From contig NC_079975.1 of the NCBI RefSeq assembly GCF_029852145.1, positions 21,271,364-21,335,363 on the forward strand: 64,000 bases of DNA, read 5' to 3'. The translations under genes and the position numbers were made by a program. Source of the stretch: Microplitis mediator (lineage: Eukaryota; Arthropoda; Insecta; Hymenoptera; Braconidae). The notes under the pieces are model-generated. The model saw nothing but the letters and a program-made list of their open reading frames with translations. It had not been told where the DNA came from and did no database searches. The first letter of the stretch is position 1, and each line of letters starts with the position of its first letter. Below are positions 31,781 to 44,343 of this stretch, in pieces.

Positions 31781-32685
31781 CGCTGTTGAAAACATTTTCG
31801 ATTTTCATCGATAATCCGTGGAATTTTAATAAAATTAATTAAATTAACATTGATATCGATTTGTTGACGTGATTAAAAAATCTCAAAGTATAAAGTTTAA
31901 TGAAATCACAATTTGACTATTTGAAAATATGAGTCTATGTAATTAATCAAGACATTGACTTGGTAATTGATTGGAAAAATTTTTAAAATACACCAGTAAG
32001 GTTTTTTTTAAAACCTTAATTAGTTTTTGAAAATTGGGAGCTGATTAAAGTCATGCTATGAAATTTCTCGTGATTAAAAACTAATGATACATGAAAAAGA
32101 AGAATTTTCAATGAGAATTCAGGTTTTTCCAATAACTATCAGCTTTAGAACTAATATTATTTAAAAATAATTGAATTATGGACGATAAAAAAAAAAACAA
32201 TTGTTCGAATGAAATGAAATAAAATCCATTGTCATTTTAATTTTTATGACATTTATGTCGTGGAAATTTAAGATATGGATATAATCATATTTTATATTTC
32301 TGGCTGATTTGAGCTCGTTAATAACTTCAAGTAGTTTGCTTTAATTTTCAAGGAAAATTTTTAACAGTGCACTGAGATAATAAATAATTTTTAGAAACTT
32401 TGGATTTTCCGTTTACAAAAAATTATGCAATTGGAAATTTTCAATCTCATATATTTTACGTGCAAAAATTCGAAGATTTCATTCAAAATAATTTTCTTAA
32501 TCGAAGAAATCTGAGTTCAGTTCAATTTATGCCGATGTTATTTTTTGGCGAAATTCGATGTAAATAAGTTTTGATTATTTTCTGTCAAGTAAATTATTTT
32601 TCAAAGATATGAAATTAATAATGCAATAATTTTTATTGAGTTACTTAATATTGTTTTTACAAAAGTTATTTTTTTTCTCAGCATG
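31781..32685 (+). mobile_element. Family C element, full-length copy
   Basis: A 905-bp non-coding repeat flanked by TA on both sides (31,779-31,780 and 32,686-32,687). Termini are weakly inverted (CGCTGTTGAAAAC against CATGCTGAGAAAA). It matches the inverted copy at 51,811-52,698 along almost its whole length, for example TTTATGCCGATGTTATTTTT and TTCTTAATCGAAGAAATCTG. TA flanks suggest a Tc1/mariner-type non-autonomous element; no transposase is visible. Confidence 0.75.
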
Positions 32686-32687
32686 TA

Positions 32688-33722
32688 TCAAAAAAATTTT
32701 TAGTTTAATGTTTAACTATATCAGAAAATAAATAATAATAATAATAATAATAATAATGTATCAATAAAGTATACAAATAACTTCATTTTTTGCTTTAAAT
32801 TTTAAAGACAATTTTCAATCTATTTTCATTATAGTGACAGAAAAATAAAAAACATTTTTATATTTGCCATAGAAAATGTAAGACCTCAAATTATCATATT
32901 GTTGTCATATTTCATCTATAAATATTAATTGGTTTTATAGATTATACTCAAGGTTGAGACTTGTCCATTTACCGTCTGAAGTAAAGGGAAAATGAGAACA
33001 AATAGAAACAAATGTCGGTTATTCCAATAAATGTAATGTTACTATGTATATTCAACAAAATGTAAATGCCTAATGTATATACATATATATATATATATGA
33101 TTGTAAGAATGCCATAAAATGGTGCCACATGTTGACTATCAAATTATTGTATGATAATACTTTACGTAAGAACACTAGATAAAAATATTATAATTTAAAA
33201 AAAATATTTATTTTATCACAAATAATAAATGACTTTTTTAGTAATAATTACAGACAGTCTGTCATATGATGATGATTATTATCAATTAAAATAAAGTATT
33301 ATTAGACAAAGTAAGCAGGAATGAAGACGTGAAACTGGCAAATGGGTCAAGGCGGCGAAATTACTTGTCTTCTTCTTCTTTTTTTTTTCTTCTTCTCTAT
33401 CTTACTTTGCCGGTGCGACAACAAATTGCATAACGAGTTACAGCTTTACGACGCGTCGCAATAGTCATTATCGGTGACGTGGACGTTGAACGGCCGCCAG
33501 GTCGGATCCCAGCAAGAAATAAACTAACATGAGTTGAGAGGAAGAGAAGATCAACACGTCGCGACGCCATACATACATAATTAAATACATATATATATAT
33601 ATATACACATGCATACATATATACATATTTACTAAACCTCACAATAATCTAAAATAAAATTTAATTGATTTTTGTCTGGCAATTTTATAAAATTATTTTT
33701 TTATTGCCGACAAGGATACAAA

Positions 33723-33781
<59 letters not shown>

Positions 33782-34827
33782 ATTCCTTTGTTTGAACGTA
33801 CTTGTAATCATCGTGAAGATGATTTTGTTGACATGAGCATTAGTAATTCAGACATTACCAGATGTTCTTGTTGTTGAGAAAATTACTCGACTACAAGTAG
33901 TAAGAATTGTATTATAGTATAGTCATATATATATATATGATGATGTCACTTGTATAGCAATTACCAAAGTTTCAAATGTTATGTAGGACATAATAATACT
34001 CTGACAATACTTGTACGTATACTTGTTACGTATGTCTTATATACATTTATAAATATTGAATGTATAACAATAACAGCCGGCGTTAACGAAATATATTTCA
34101 TTAATTTGATAAGATTATTTAATTATATTAAATATATCAAACAAAGTTCAAAAATAATAATGCGACAATAAATAATTCATGTCATGACCTGATATATTTA
34201 TATACGTAAAAATAAATATAAAAATATAAGGTAATGATGACAACGATAAAAACGAGGTTACTTGACTTACTACTTGATAAGAATAAGAAAAATAATAATA
34301 TGAAAAAAATAAACAGGTATAAAACACTACAATGAGTTGTGATACATATTACGAAATACGTAAATATAAGATGGAGGATTGGAAAATATAGTAGGGCAGA
34401 ACAGTGTCGCCGGTTCTGTTTGATGATGAGAGATAGACTAACAACTTTTCGCGCTGTTGACTCGATAGAGAATGTTTCGTAATGTTTTTCAGTTCTTTGG
34501 CTGGTTAAACGACACCATTTTCCCGTGAACCAGGCGGTCGTGACCGAGAGAGTTGAAAGAGTTTCCTGTGTAGTGGGCAACCAGCCAATGATGGAAATGC
34601 ATCGTAGCTTCTTGTAATCCGCACTGTGATATTACATCCGGTAGAGACCTCTACCCCTATATATATACATATATGTTTAAACTTATTCTGCTGTACAATA
34701 AAGCTCGTAAACTTGATTTTATACGATTATTTGAACAGTAATTTTCGGTGATTCGGATTTTCCTAAACAGTCACAATAACTCGTCTGCATCTTATATTAT
34801 TTTAAATTAAACACACAACATAAAACA
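32688..34827. other. AT-rich DNA with microsatellites
   Basis: No supported gene. AAT repeats lie at 32,732-32,757, TA tracts near 33,083-33,098 and 33,588-33,604, and a pyrimidine tract (CTTCTTCTTCTT) near 33,368. A GC-richer patch at about 33,400-33,520 has no coding signature. Confidence 0.4.
33724..33780. repeat. (ATT)n microsatellite
   Basis: Uninterrupted ATT repeat of about 19 units. Confidence 0.9.
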
Positions 34828-36639
34828 GAATCGGTTATTTGAGAAACCCCATAAGTCGAGGAAACAATTTTTCAGGAAACACAAAAAACATTTTTTGGAA
34901 AAATTTGACATTAAAATAATAAATAAATAATTGAATACAATAATGTTAGCGTCTCTGAAAAAGATTCCAACAAGAAAAATTTAATTTTTTAACTGAAACT
35001 ACTTAAAAAAATTATTTAAAGTCGATTGACTTGTGGGTTTCTCAACCAAACGAAAAAAAAAGTTATAGAATCATTGTTTTTTTAAATGTTTCCACTCAAA
35101 TCATTTATTAGACTGATAAAATAAAGTATTAAATATGTATTTGAACTCTGAAACTCAGAAATTACAAAAAATTATAATCAATTTAACCATTTTAATTAGT
35201 CATATAACAGTCAACAATAAAACAACATTTGAAATTAATTTTCCAAAACAGCGCGAATTTTAAATAAAAAAAAAAAAAATTATTTCTGTAAAACTAAAAC
35301 TGCATACACGGAAAGAAAATTATGGAAACTGTTCCCATAATTTTGTGAAATTTTTTCTTATACCATCATAGGAATTACGACCATAAATTATGGAAGCAGT
35401 TCCTATAATTATAGGAATCTTTCCCATAATTATAGTAATAGTTCCTATAATTATGGGAATGATACCCATAACGTTATGGGAATGGTTCCTTTAATTATAG
35501 GAATGGTTCCTATAATTTATAGGAATACTTTCTATAATATTATGGGAATCATTCCCACAATATATGGGAACTATTTCTATAAATTATAAAAACCATTCCC
35601 ATAAATTAGAGGGACGATTCCTATAACATTATAGGAACTATTTTTATACCATTATGGGAACTATTCCCATAATATTATAGGAACGGTTCCTATAATAGTA
35701 TAGGAATAGTTCCTATACCATTATGGGAATCTTTCCCATAATATTATGAGAATAGTTCCCATACCATTATAGGAACCATTCCTATAATATTATGGGAATG
35801 GTTCCCATACTATCATGAAAAAATGAATTTTAAGGAAAGTGTAGAAATCACTTCTACAATACACAGAAATATAGAAGCAAAAATTCAAACATTGAAAAAA
35901 AAATTTGCATTTAACAAAAACATTAAAATTTCGACAAAAATTTTTTTTTTTTAATAAATTTAGCGTCGAAGATACTTTATTTGAATCTCTCCATATCATG
36001 AGTGAAATTTCTGCACTATTTTGCAAAAAAAAAATTTATGATATTATGGGAATGGTTCCCATAACATTATAGGAATAGTTCCCATAACATTATAGGAATA
36101 GTTCCCATAATATTATAGGAATAGTTTCCATACCATTATGAGAATAGTTCCCATAATAGTATGGGGATGATTCCCATACCATTATGGGAATGGTTCCACC
36201 AATGATATGGGAATAGTTCCCATAATATTATGGGAATGGATCCCATATTGGTTTAGAAACTATTCCAATAGCATTATGTGAATGGTTCCCATAATTGTAT
36301 AGGAATTTTATCCATACTATTATAGGGATGGATCTCATAATATATGGAAAGCATCCCTATAATAGTATGGGTACAGTTCCTACACCATTATGGAAACTAT
36401 TCCCATAATGCATAGCAAAACTTCCCATAATTTTCTTTCCGTGTATGTTTATTTGAGTCATTGACTTATGGGGTTCCTCAATTAAATGAAATTGCTGTCA
36501 CCCCGTTAATTTTTTTTAAACGCTGATTCGATGCATATTTTGATTGATTTCTATGGAGAGGCATCCAAAGAACCCAAAAAAGCAAAAAACCCAATTTCGT
36601 AAAAAAAATAACTTACGGGGTTTCTCAAATAAACGATTC
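34828..36639 (-). mobile_element. Family A element, full-length copy interrupted by an insertion
   Basis: Inverted relative to copies 1 and 2. Starts GAATCGGTTATTTGAGAAAC and ends GTTTCTCAAATAAACGATTC, so both terminal inverted repeats are present. The Family A sequence breaks after ...AAAACTGCA at 35,304 and resumes at TGTTTATTTGAGTCATTGAC (36,446), exactly where the uninterrupted copies run on. The intervening DNA is a dyad-array element. Confidence 0.8.
35307..36443. mobile_element. TA-flanked element filled with 23-bp palindromic tandem units
   Basis: 1,137 bp inserted in a Family A copy, flanked by TA (35,305-35,306; 36,444-36,445). Inverted ends: CACGGAAAGAAAATTATGG and its inverse. 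The interior is mostly a tandem array with a 23-bp period; good units have 10-bp arms ATTATRGGAA and TTCCYATAAT around 3 nt. Units at 35,651, 35,674, 35,697 and 35,720 follow without gaps. Where the left arm has GGGAA the right usually has TTCCC; where it has AGGAA the right has TTCCT. A non-repetitive block (about 35,815-36,035) separates two array halves. No open reading frame. Termini and TA flanks suggest a Tc1/mariner-like non-autonomous element. Confidence 0.85.
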
Positions 36640-38789
36640 AACTGACACACTTTTCTCCACTATTATTCACATATATATTGATATATATACATTAAATCTA
36701 CTCAAGATTGTTTTCAGCTGAGTCATTTTTTTTACAAGCGTAGGATGGGTACATCCACGTGTTGAAATGCCATTGGAAGATTATTCCCAAGACATAATAT
36801 AACGTATATGTATATATGAATATAAAGTGGGGGAATTGAGGGCATCAGAAATGATGGTGCGTAAAATAATGTGCAGGAGCATCTAGCCGTAACATATCGC
36901 CCTTTCGAGTGAAAATTAAATTCAGCCAACTCACGTCCTGGATATAGGCGTCATCAACTATTTCAACGCATGCGTATACTTTTGTATACATATGGTCATG
37001 TAAACAAACATTACATAATTAAGATATATATATATTTATAGAAATAGAACGGTTGGATTTTTATTGGAAAAGCTTTACGCGCTTACATTATATAAGATAT
37101 AGATCAACAACATTCATATAAATGTATATAGTAAATGACATTCAGAATATATTTCAGAATCATTACATTCCCTGTGGTTTTTATCCTCAACACTATCTAT
37201 ATCCATAAAAGTGTTGCGTGAAACGCACGTTGTATCCACAAGTTGTTTTACACTACTAAGTAGTAAAGCGCGTGTGCGTGCGTGTGTACACTACTAACGT
37301 ATTGTGATTGACGCTTTGGTATAACGACCTTTTACTACTAATACAACTCCTACCACTATTACTATTACTATACTATCACTACTATTACTACTACTAAATA
37401 CAACGACACCCTAAAATATTTTCATCCCCTAATCTAACGTGTCCCTTTTTCCCGTAATTGAGGCGAGATTTGTAAATTCTTCGGCCCTTTGTAAAATCGA
37501 TGAGTCGCAGGGAACAAACGCCGCCCATAATTCCGAAGAGTAGAACAAATGAATACAGACAGTAAAGAGTAAAAATAAAAAATAAATGAGTTTCTTCCTC
37601 TTAGAGTTTTTGTCTATTTATTTTTTATTTTAAATTATCGTGATCGTCTCGGTTGAGTCGATAAATAAGTGTAACATCCGTTGGTCCATTCAGCTTCTTC
37701 AAAGCTTATCGTGTGTATAGAAAAGTTACGTTCAACTGTCAGAGTAGAGAACAGCGGACGAAGTCATTTCTCGCGGTGAACCGGAAGTCCGCTATTATGT
37801 AATGCAAATGTCAATTTCCGGGGGGACATTGTACATGTCCGGTATATATTGCTATTACTACTACGTCAATTCTTCATTTTACTCCGTACACTTTATTTAT
37901 TTATTTATTTATTTATCTATTTATATATATATACATATATACGTACATGTGTTATTATTATTACGGTAGTAACGTGTTTTATATATATGTATATATATAT
38001 ATATTTATATTGAGAAAGCCCATGCAAGGATAAAAATTCCTGGTGGGCGTCTTCTCAACCATATACCTTCCCATTGATACCCACACGGTCATTCATGAAT
38101 CCACGAGACCGTGAGAGGAAGTGACTACGCGCTGCGTTTCACTTATACATGTGTGAGAAATCGTGTGTAGGTGCAAGCACTCAACTTTGCACACCATATA
38201 TGTACACACGAGACACTAAAGTGTCTACCTACGCGGACGGCCGCGTTTTTTATTCGCTTATATATATATTTCCTCTGTACACTACTTCCGGTGCATCCGT
38301 CATTCTCACGTCTTGCACAGCTAATTATCTACCAATCTACTGACTCATTCATTTACTGTTGTACAATCTACAACTTATTTTAATTCATTTATTTTCATTA
38401 ATCTATTAATTGAATTTTTTTTTCTTTTTTTATGTTCATATTTATCTACTTCTCACGATACTTATTTTTTTGTCACTCAATGAGCTGAGATATTTAAAAA
38501 GAAAACGGTTAATTATTTATTTAGTTTACTTTTATTTTTTGTCTATTTTCATTCAACGAGTTTTTTAAAACAGAAACTCTTAACATTTATTTAGCGTCGT
38601 AGACTTGGTTAAATGCTATTTTTAACTCTAACCTAACACCAGAATAAATCCGCTGGAATTTGTCGGATAAATTAGGAGCAGTTAAATCTAACGGAGCTAC
38701 TTGTGTGTCCTCAATTCATTTGTGTTTTTCCACTCATTTACTCTACTAGAGTCACATAAAATTTATATTATTCAAATATTTTTTTATTG
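36640..38789. other. Unrecognised DNA with moderately GC-rich patches
   Basis: No supported gene. A TTTA tetranucleotide tract lies at about 37,892-37,915 and TA tracts near 37,980-38,003. The patches at 37,430-37,860 and 38,030-38,330 are less AT-rich and open in short frames only. Confidence 0.4.
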
Positions 38790-40122
38790 CAGTCTTAAAA
38801 ACTTTGAAGATTTTCGAGGATAATTGTCATGGAAATTTTTTATAATTTATTTATTTTCACATGACTATTCATTTGATGACGTGATTAAAGAAATTTAAGC
38901 ATACTTATTAATGAAAAAATTATATGACTATGTGAAAATATATGTTCTGTGTGATTGATCAAAATATTCACTTGGATATGAATTCAAAAAATTTTTTTAA
39001 TTCAGTATTCGTGAAAAATGAGTCATATATGATCATATATAGAGCATAGATGGAATATATATGAAAATTAGCTATATATGAAGCTCACATGCTCCTCATA
39101 TGTTCCATATATGAGTCATGTGCCCAAAATATATTTATCATATATTCTCCATATGGGATTCATATATTTTCCATATAGGAATCATATACTTTCCACATGG
39201 GATTCATATATGCTCCATATATGATTCATATAAGCTTCATTCATATGTATTCTATGTATTCTCCATATATGAATCATATATTCTCTATATCTGAATCATA
39301 TATTCTCCATATATGAATCATATACTCTCCCTATCGGATTCATACACTTTCCAGGTGGGATTCATATATGCTCTATATATGATTCATATAAGCTCCATAT
39401 ATGATTCATATAAGCTTCGTTCATATGTATTCTATGTATTCTCCATATATGAATCATATATTCTCCATATATGAATCATATATTCTCTATATCTGAATCA
39501 TATATTCTCTATATATGAATCATATATTCTCTATATCTGAATCATATATTCTCCATATATGAATCATATATTCTCCATACATGAATCATATATTCTCCAT
39601 ACATGAATCATATACTCTCCATATGGGATTCATACATGCTCCATATATGAATCACATACTCTCCATATCGGATTCATATACTTTCCAGATGGGATTCATA
39701 TAAACTTTATTCATAAACTATGTATTATCCACATATATGTCGTATATTCTCTATATCTGAATCATATTCTCTCCATATATGAATCATATATTCTCCATAT
39801 GGGATTCATATATTTTAAATATATTCCATACATGACTCATATGATTCATATATGCTATATATGGGTACGTATGAAGAATTTATGGATCATATATCGAGCA
39901 TATATGGTCATATATAATTCAATTTTCGAGAGTACTATTTTTTTTTTTTGAAAAACCTTTAATTAGTTTTTGATAATTGTGAGTTTATTAAAGTCTTGCT
40001 ATGAAATTTCTCATGATTAAAAACTAATTATCCATGACACACAAAAATTCCCAATTAAAATTCCGGTTTTTCGGATAACTATCAGCTTTAAAATAAATAT
40101 TATTTAAAATTCAATAATTAAA
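38790..40122 (+). mobile_element. Family C repeat, copy interrupted by a 22-bp-unit array
   Basis: Left part 38,790-39,005 and right part 39,935-40,122 follow the Family C order (GACGTGATTAAAGAA, TGATTGATCAAAATATTCAC; then ACCTTTAATTAGTTTTTGAT, AAAGTCTTGCTATGAAATTT, AACTATCAGCTTTAAAATAA). The join corresponds to the CCAGTAAGGTTTT site in the uninterrupted copy at 31,781. The right-hand terminus of the family is not present. Confidence 0.65.
39008..39932. mobile_element. TA-flanked element made of 22-bp dyad units
   Basis: Flanked by TA (39,006-39,007; 39,933-39,934). The ends are imperfect inverted repeats (TTCGTGAAAAATGAGTCATA against CTCTCGAAAATTGAATTATA; 18 of the first 24 positions agree). 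Nearly the whole interior is a tandem array with a 22-bp period; typical units contain ATATATGA-A-TCATATAT, an 8-bp-arm palindrome, joined by TTCTCC. Variants (CTCTATATCTGAATC, GGGATTCATAT) are interleaved, pointing to higher-order duplication. No coding frame. Inserted in a Family C copy. Confidence 0.75.
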
Positions 40123-41519
40123 CTTTGTGATTTAAAAAGATTTAACACAAATCATATATCAACTCACTTAATAATTCACTTAATTTATAGTGACTAAAAT
40201 AGTTAACGTACAATTATAATTTTTGTACCACTAAATATTAACACATATATAAATTCCCAGGATCATCATATATGTTACATAAATGCACGATGACAGCCAC
40301 CGGCTGGCTCTCATAAGCATGAATGAGAATATGACTCATCATAGTTTTTAACCGTTTAATTTGTTATAGTGTATATCTGTGGTGTAATTTAATATATCTA
40401 CATGATATATAAAAAAATCCAATGTTTTATTGTCTTCTCTTTATTCACATTCTTGAACTATTTGTAATTTGATTTTTTATTTTTTTATTTAAATGAAAGC
40501 TGAAAAATTACAGGTTTATAGTGGCAATAAAGATTATGTTGATCAATCAACGAGTTTTATTTTTATTGTCTGTAAATACTGTAGTCGTGGGTTGTATTTA
40601 GAAAGTCCCAAAAGAAAAGATGCATTAGAAAGTGTTTTACTATCACCAACAGTCGACAGTAAGGCAATTATTCTTGAATGCTTAATCTGTCTAAGACTGT
40701 TGACTCTCTTATAGAGAGTTAACATATATTTTTAATATATACTAAAAAGTTTCCCTTAAAATTTTTTGCTCGTGTCATTTTTAAAGTCTTACTGAAAATC
40801 CGTGAATAAAATAATAAAATTAACTATTGTTTGTATATAATTACATGGAGAAAAATATTTAAGGAAATTTAATAAAACCTATGGGTTAAAAATTATAAAT
40901 TTATAGTGCAAAGTTAAAACGCTATTTAGATTTTATTATTTTAACTATCTTGAGAACTTAATTATTCTTGTAATTAGTAATTTTTATTATGTGAATGCCG
41001 AAAAATATAATCTGCACTATTAAACTTTACTATCTATTTAATAAATCTTATTATGCAGTACAGTAAATTTTACTGTGTCATAATGGAATTGAATAAAATA
41101 AAATTTTCATTGGTTTTTAAATTCTTTATTATTATCTATATTATTAAGAGAATAAGGAAAATTTTGTTCCCGCCATATCTATATGATAGAATTAGTTAAT
41201 GTTATTGAAATTGGTATCATTAGATAGGTCTTGACTTGAATTTATGCCTTTTCATACTTTAAACTCTTTTTAATTGCCAAGTATTGAGATAAATAGATTT
41301 ATCTATATCACTCGAATTACATTTAAATTACGCGGGAAAAAAGACGATCGCATTTATTTTCTTTAAATAAATTAATACTTTAATTATTCTGTCACTAAAT
41401 ATGACTGAATGTCACTGAATATATAGCTATATTATTTATATCACGTTACTTATTCCAAAATGACAGATTTTTAATCTCCTTTTTGGTTTTATGAAGCTTC
41501 TCAAAACCAAAAAAGTGTG
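40123..41519. other. AT-rich DNA, no supported gene
   Basis: A 73-codon frame at 40,493-40,714 has no recognised motif and a similar-sized frame opposes it. A near-perfect palindrome, GTTGACTCTC-TTATA-GAGAGTTAAC, lies at about 40,699-40,723. Confidence 0.4.
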
Positions 41520-41783
41520 CATAGAAAAAATAAGGATTCATTGACATAAAAATCTTGACTCGCCTAAAGAAAATTTTTACTTACCCCAAGAAATTTTTTG
41601 CATTGTGAATTGAAAACAAAAATTTATTCAGAACTAGAAAAAATTACTTGGTACAAGGAATTATTTCTTGACCAAAAAAATCTTTTCTCGCCCCAAGACA
41701 ATTTTTGTATTTAATTGATAATGCATAAAATTTCTTGGTGCAAATTAAAATTTTGTTGCGGCAAGAAATCCTTTTTTTCTGCG
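41520..41783. mobile_element. Family E element, full-length copy
   Basis: 264 bp, from CATAGAAAAAATAAGGATTC to AATCCTTTTTTTCTGCG, the two ends being inverted repeats, with TA after the right end. The interior repeats CCCCAAGAAATTTTTTGCAT- and GCCCCAAGACAATTTTTG-type motifs and two TTGAAAAC/TAATGCAT blocks. Non-coding. Confidence 0.7.
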
Positions 41784-42844
41784 TATTTTATAAATTTAGT
41801 AGTGATATTTGAGCAGTCACGTAGTGACGACAGGTTGCTCGTTATTATTAATATGATTATTATTTATAAGATGTGGATTAGTGTTGGTGTGAATTTAAAT
41901 ATTTTAAAAATAATTTGGCTGTGCCGAGATTCGAACCCTGATCTCCCGCGCGCGAATTCTGTCCTCAGCCTGACGGTCCGAAGTCTCTTTTGAACGAAAG
42001 TCTCTGAACTTGTAATACATATTTTTATACGCAATCTCTACCAATTGTTAATTTTATCTGTCAGCTTTAGAAAAATTACAAACTGTATATTAATTTGTTA
42101 GTTGCCGTCTAGTACTCAATACTATTCTATTGATCCGATTTACAGAAATTGCTATACAAATAGTAACTTTTGCATATTGTATAGTATTTAGTACATACTT
42201 TTAGTTAATTTATATATTTTTACAGAATAAAAATCGTTAAATCGTATAATTAAATGTATTACTCAACGTTTAGTAATAATTTAATATACTTTTAACAAAA
42301 ATAGATATTCTATCAATAACGAACACGAATGAAATAGTAATAAAAGTAATAATATATCAAGTTTTAAAATAAACATATACTATTAATTATCAATTTATGA
42401 CTTTTACTATACATTTGGTAATAAATAATAAAACTAATGCATATGTTGGTTTACATTAGTATCTTTTACTAAAATATACAAAACATTAATAGATTTTCGC
42501 GGCTAATTTTCTCCGTGTAAATAAAAAGTTATAAATATCTCTTAATGTGTCATGCAATCCAAACAAACCCGTCGCTAGATTACTTATTGTTAAGTATTAC
42601 TACAAAAATAATTATGTTCGGGTAACCCTAATTGCATTTGTTGTTTTGTCGGCGACACTATGGCGCCCACCGACGCTTAATTCGGTGCCAGCTGGCCCGA
42701 ATAATTACTAAATGTATATCCAAGAATACAAGAGACTCGCGTCATTTTTTCCTGGCTCATGCACTTTTGTGTACACGTATCTCACCTTGGACATAACAAT
42801 GTTAATAATAATAAGCAGTAGTAGCAGTAGTAGTAGTAGTAGTA

Positions 42845-42884
<40 letters not shown>

Positions 42885-43589
42885 TATAAGTGGCGCGCGA
42901 GGGTGCAAGAGAAAAAAAAAGATAAAGATTGTATATAGAAAAGAAAAGACGCAAAACGCGAATAACATCTGCCGGGCGCAACAATCTCCAACACCTGCTG
43001 TCTGGTAGTCGCGTGCTCTTGCTTTTGCTATACCCCTACAGTCTGCTCCATAAGAATAAACTTTACTTCGACCACCATGAGATTTTAAAAAATATTTCTT
43101 TTTTCTTTATACTTTTTTTTGGCGAAACTTCATTACTACTTATCGCCTCGATCATTATTTAAATATTGGTTTAGGTCGAGAGCCCATTTTTTTAATCGTC
43201 TTTTGGTTTTAGAACTTGGTCTAAAGAATATATATATGAATCAGAATTATATGTTAGCTCGGTTGAAGTAAAAGACGCTCTATTATTTGAGTGGTTTATC
43301 ACGTCGAAAATAACAAATCAAAATCGTTAGTTTTTCAAAATTCAGTATATTATAATATGTATTCAATTATTGCTAAATTTGTTATGATTTTACGTAGAAT
43401 ACTGAGTAATCATTCCCGGTCATAATATTTGATCATTATAATTCTCGGCACAAAAATCCGAAGATATTGATGAGAATTCCCTTCAAAAATCAGTGACAAT
43501 TTTTGACGATTTATCGAAATTTTTTCTAATTAATCAGGATATTTTGTTGGGGATATTTTTGTAGGGACCAAGCTATGGATGTTATTGCC
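41784..43589. other. Unrecognised DNA; possible end of a CACGGAGAAAA element
   Basis: ATTTTCTCCGTG followed by TA at 42,517-42,519 looks like the right terminus of a CACGGA-type element, but no left end was located. A GC-richer patch lies at about 42,630-43,030. No supported gene. Confidence 0.35.
42815..42881. repeat. Compound (AGT)n-(AAT)n microsatellite
   Basis: AGT/AGC units run directly into about 12 AAT units, a change of motif within one tract. Confidence 0.9.
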
Positions 43590-44343
43590 TATAGGTCCTG
43601 AAAATTTTTTTGTTGCCCCAAGAAAAATTTCGTTTTCAATTCATAATGAAAAAATTTTGATAAATCCAAAAGTGCACGACTCTTCATGCTAATTTGCAAA
43701 AAAAAAAGTAAAATGTACACTAAAAGTTTTAAGGACAATGTTTTTTTCCTTTCTATTACACTAGAAATTCAAATTTCGCTCCAAAAAATAGTCAGATGTA
43801 TTTTTTCGCGCAGGCGCGACTGGTGTGATGACAGTATATGCAAAAAACATATATAGACATACAAAATTAAGTTCTTTTTATTAATTATAATTAAACGGGG
43901 CCGAATTTGATGGCAATTCATGACACACTTCTTCTTCTGCCTTAAAATAATCTTTTTAAAAAAAAAGTGATCCAAATAATGGCTTTTTTTCTCGAGTTTT
44001 TGTGTTTACGGGTTACGGACACATTTTCTTCTGCTTGACGGGAAATTTATTTTTTACATTTTGATGTTTTTTTAGTTATTTAATACATTAAATTTGTCTT
44101 CATAAGTAATAAAATTAATCCTTATTAATTTCTCTATCCGATGATGTGTAACTCGGTTAAGCTCCGTGGACTAACAAAAGTAAAACAGTAAAAACAGCAG
44201 CGAAAAACGGGCAAACTGAATTTTTCGATCGTAAAGCACTCTAATGCTTCGCATTAAGAGTCGTGCAAACTTTCTTGGGACAAATAAAAATTTTCTTGGG
44301 TCGAGTAAAACTTTTTTGCCCCAAGAAATGATTTTTTTCTGCG
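43590..44343. mobile_element. Family E copy split by another element
   Basis: The right part (44,268-44,343) has GGGTCGAGTAAAAC, TTGCCCCAAGAAATGATTTT and the terminus TTTTTTTCTGCG. The left part (43,590-43,672) has TTGCCCCAAGAAAAATTTCG and CAATTCATAATGAAAAAATT. They are separated by the element at 43,673-44,267. The left terminus is uncertain. Confidence 0.45.
43673..44267. mobile_element. Element with TGCACGACTCTT inverted ends
   Basis: The left end TGCACGACTCTTCATGC and the reverse complement of the right end TGCACGACTCTTAATGC form a 17-bp terminal inverted repeat (16 of 17 match) enclosing 595 bp. The right end carries an internal palindrome CTCTAATGCTTCGCATTAAG-AG. No coding frame and no clear target duplication. 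Superfamily unknown. Confidence 0.6.

Noticed and set aside
39008..39932. CRISPR-like array
   Set aside because: Units are contiguous with no unique spacers, and the setting is eukaryotic; it is a tandem satellite.
40493..40714. 73-codon frame with two Cys pairs (CKYC, CLIC)
   Set aside because: The spacing does not match a known zinc finger, and a frame of similar size lies on the opposite strand.
41925..41960. Possible tRNA on the minus strand (GGTTCGAATCT)
   Set aside because: The bases on either side of the loop do not pair as a T stem and no acceptor stem is visible.
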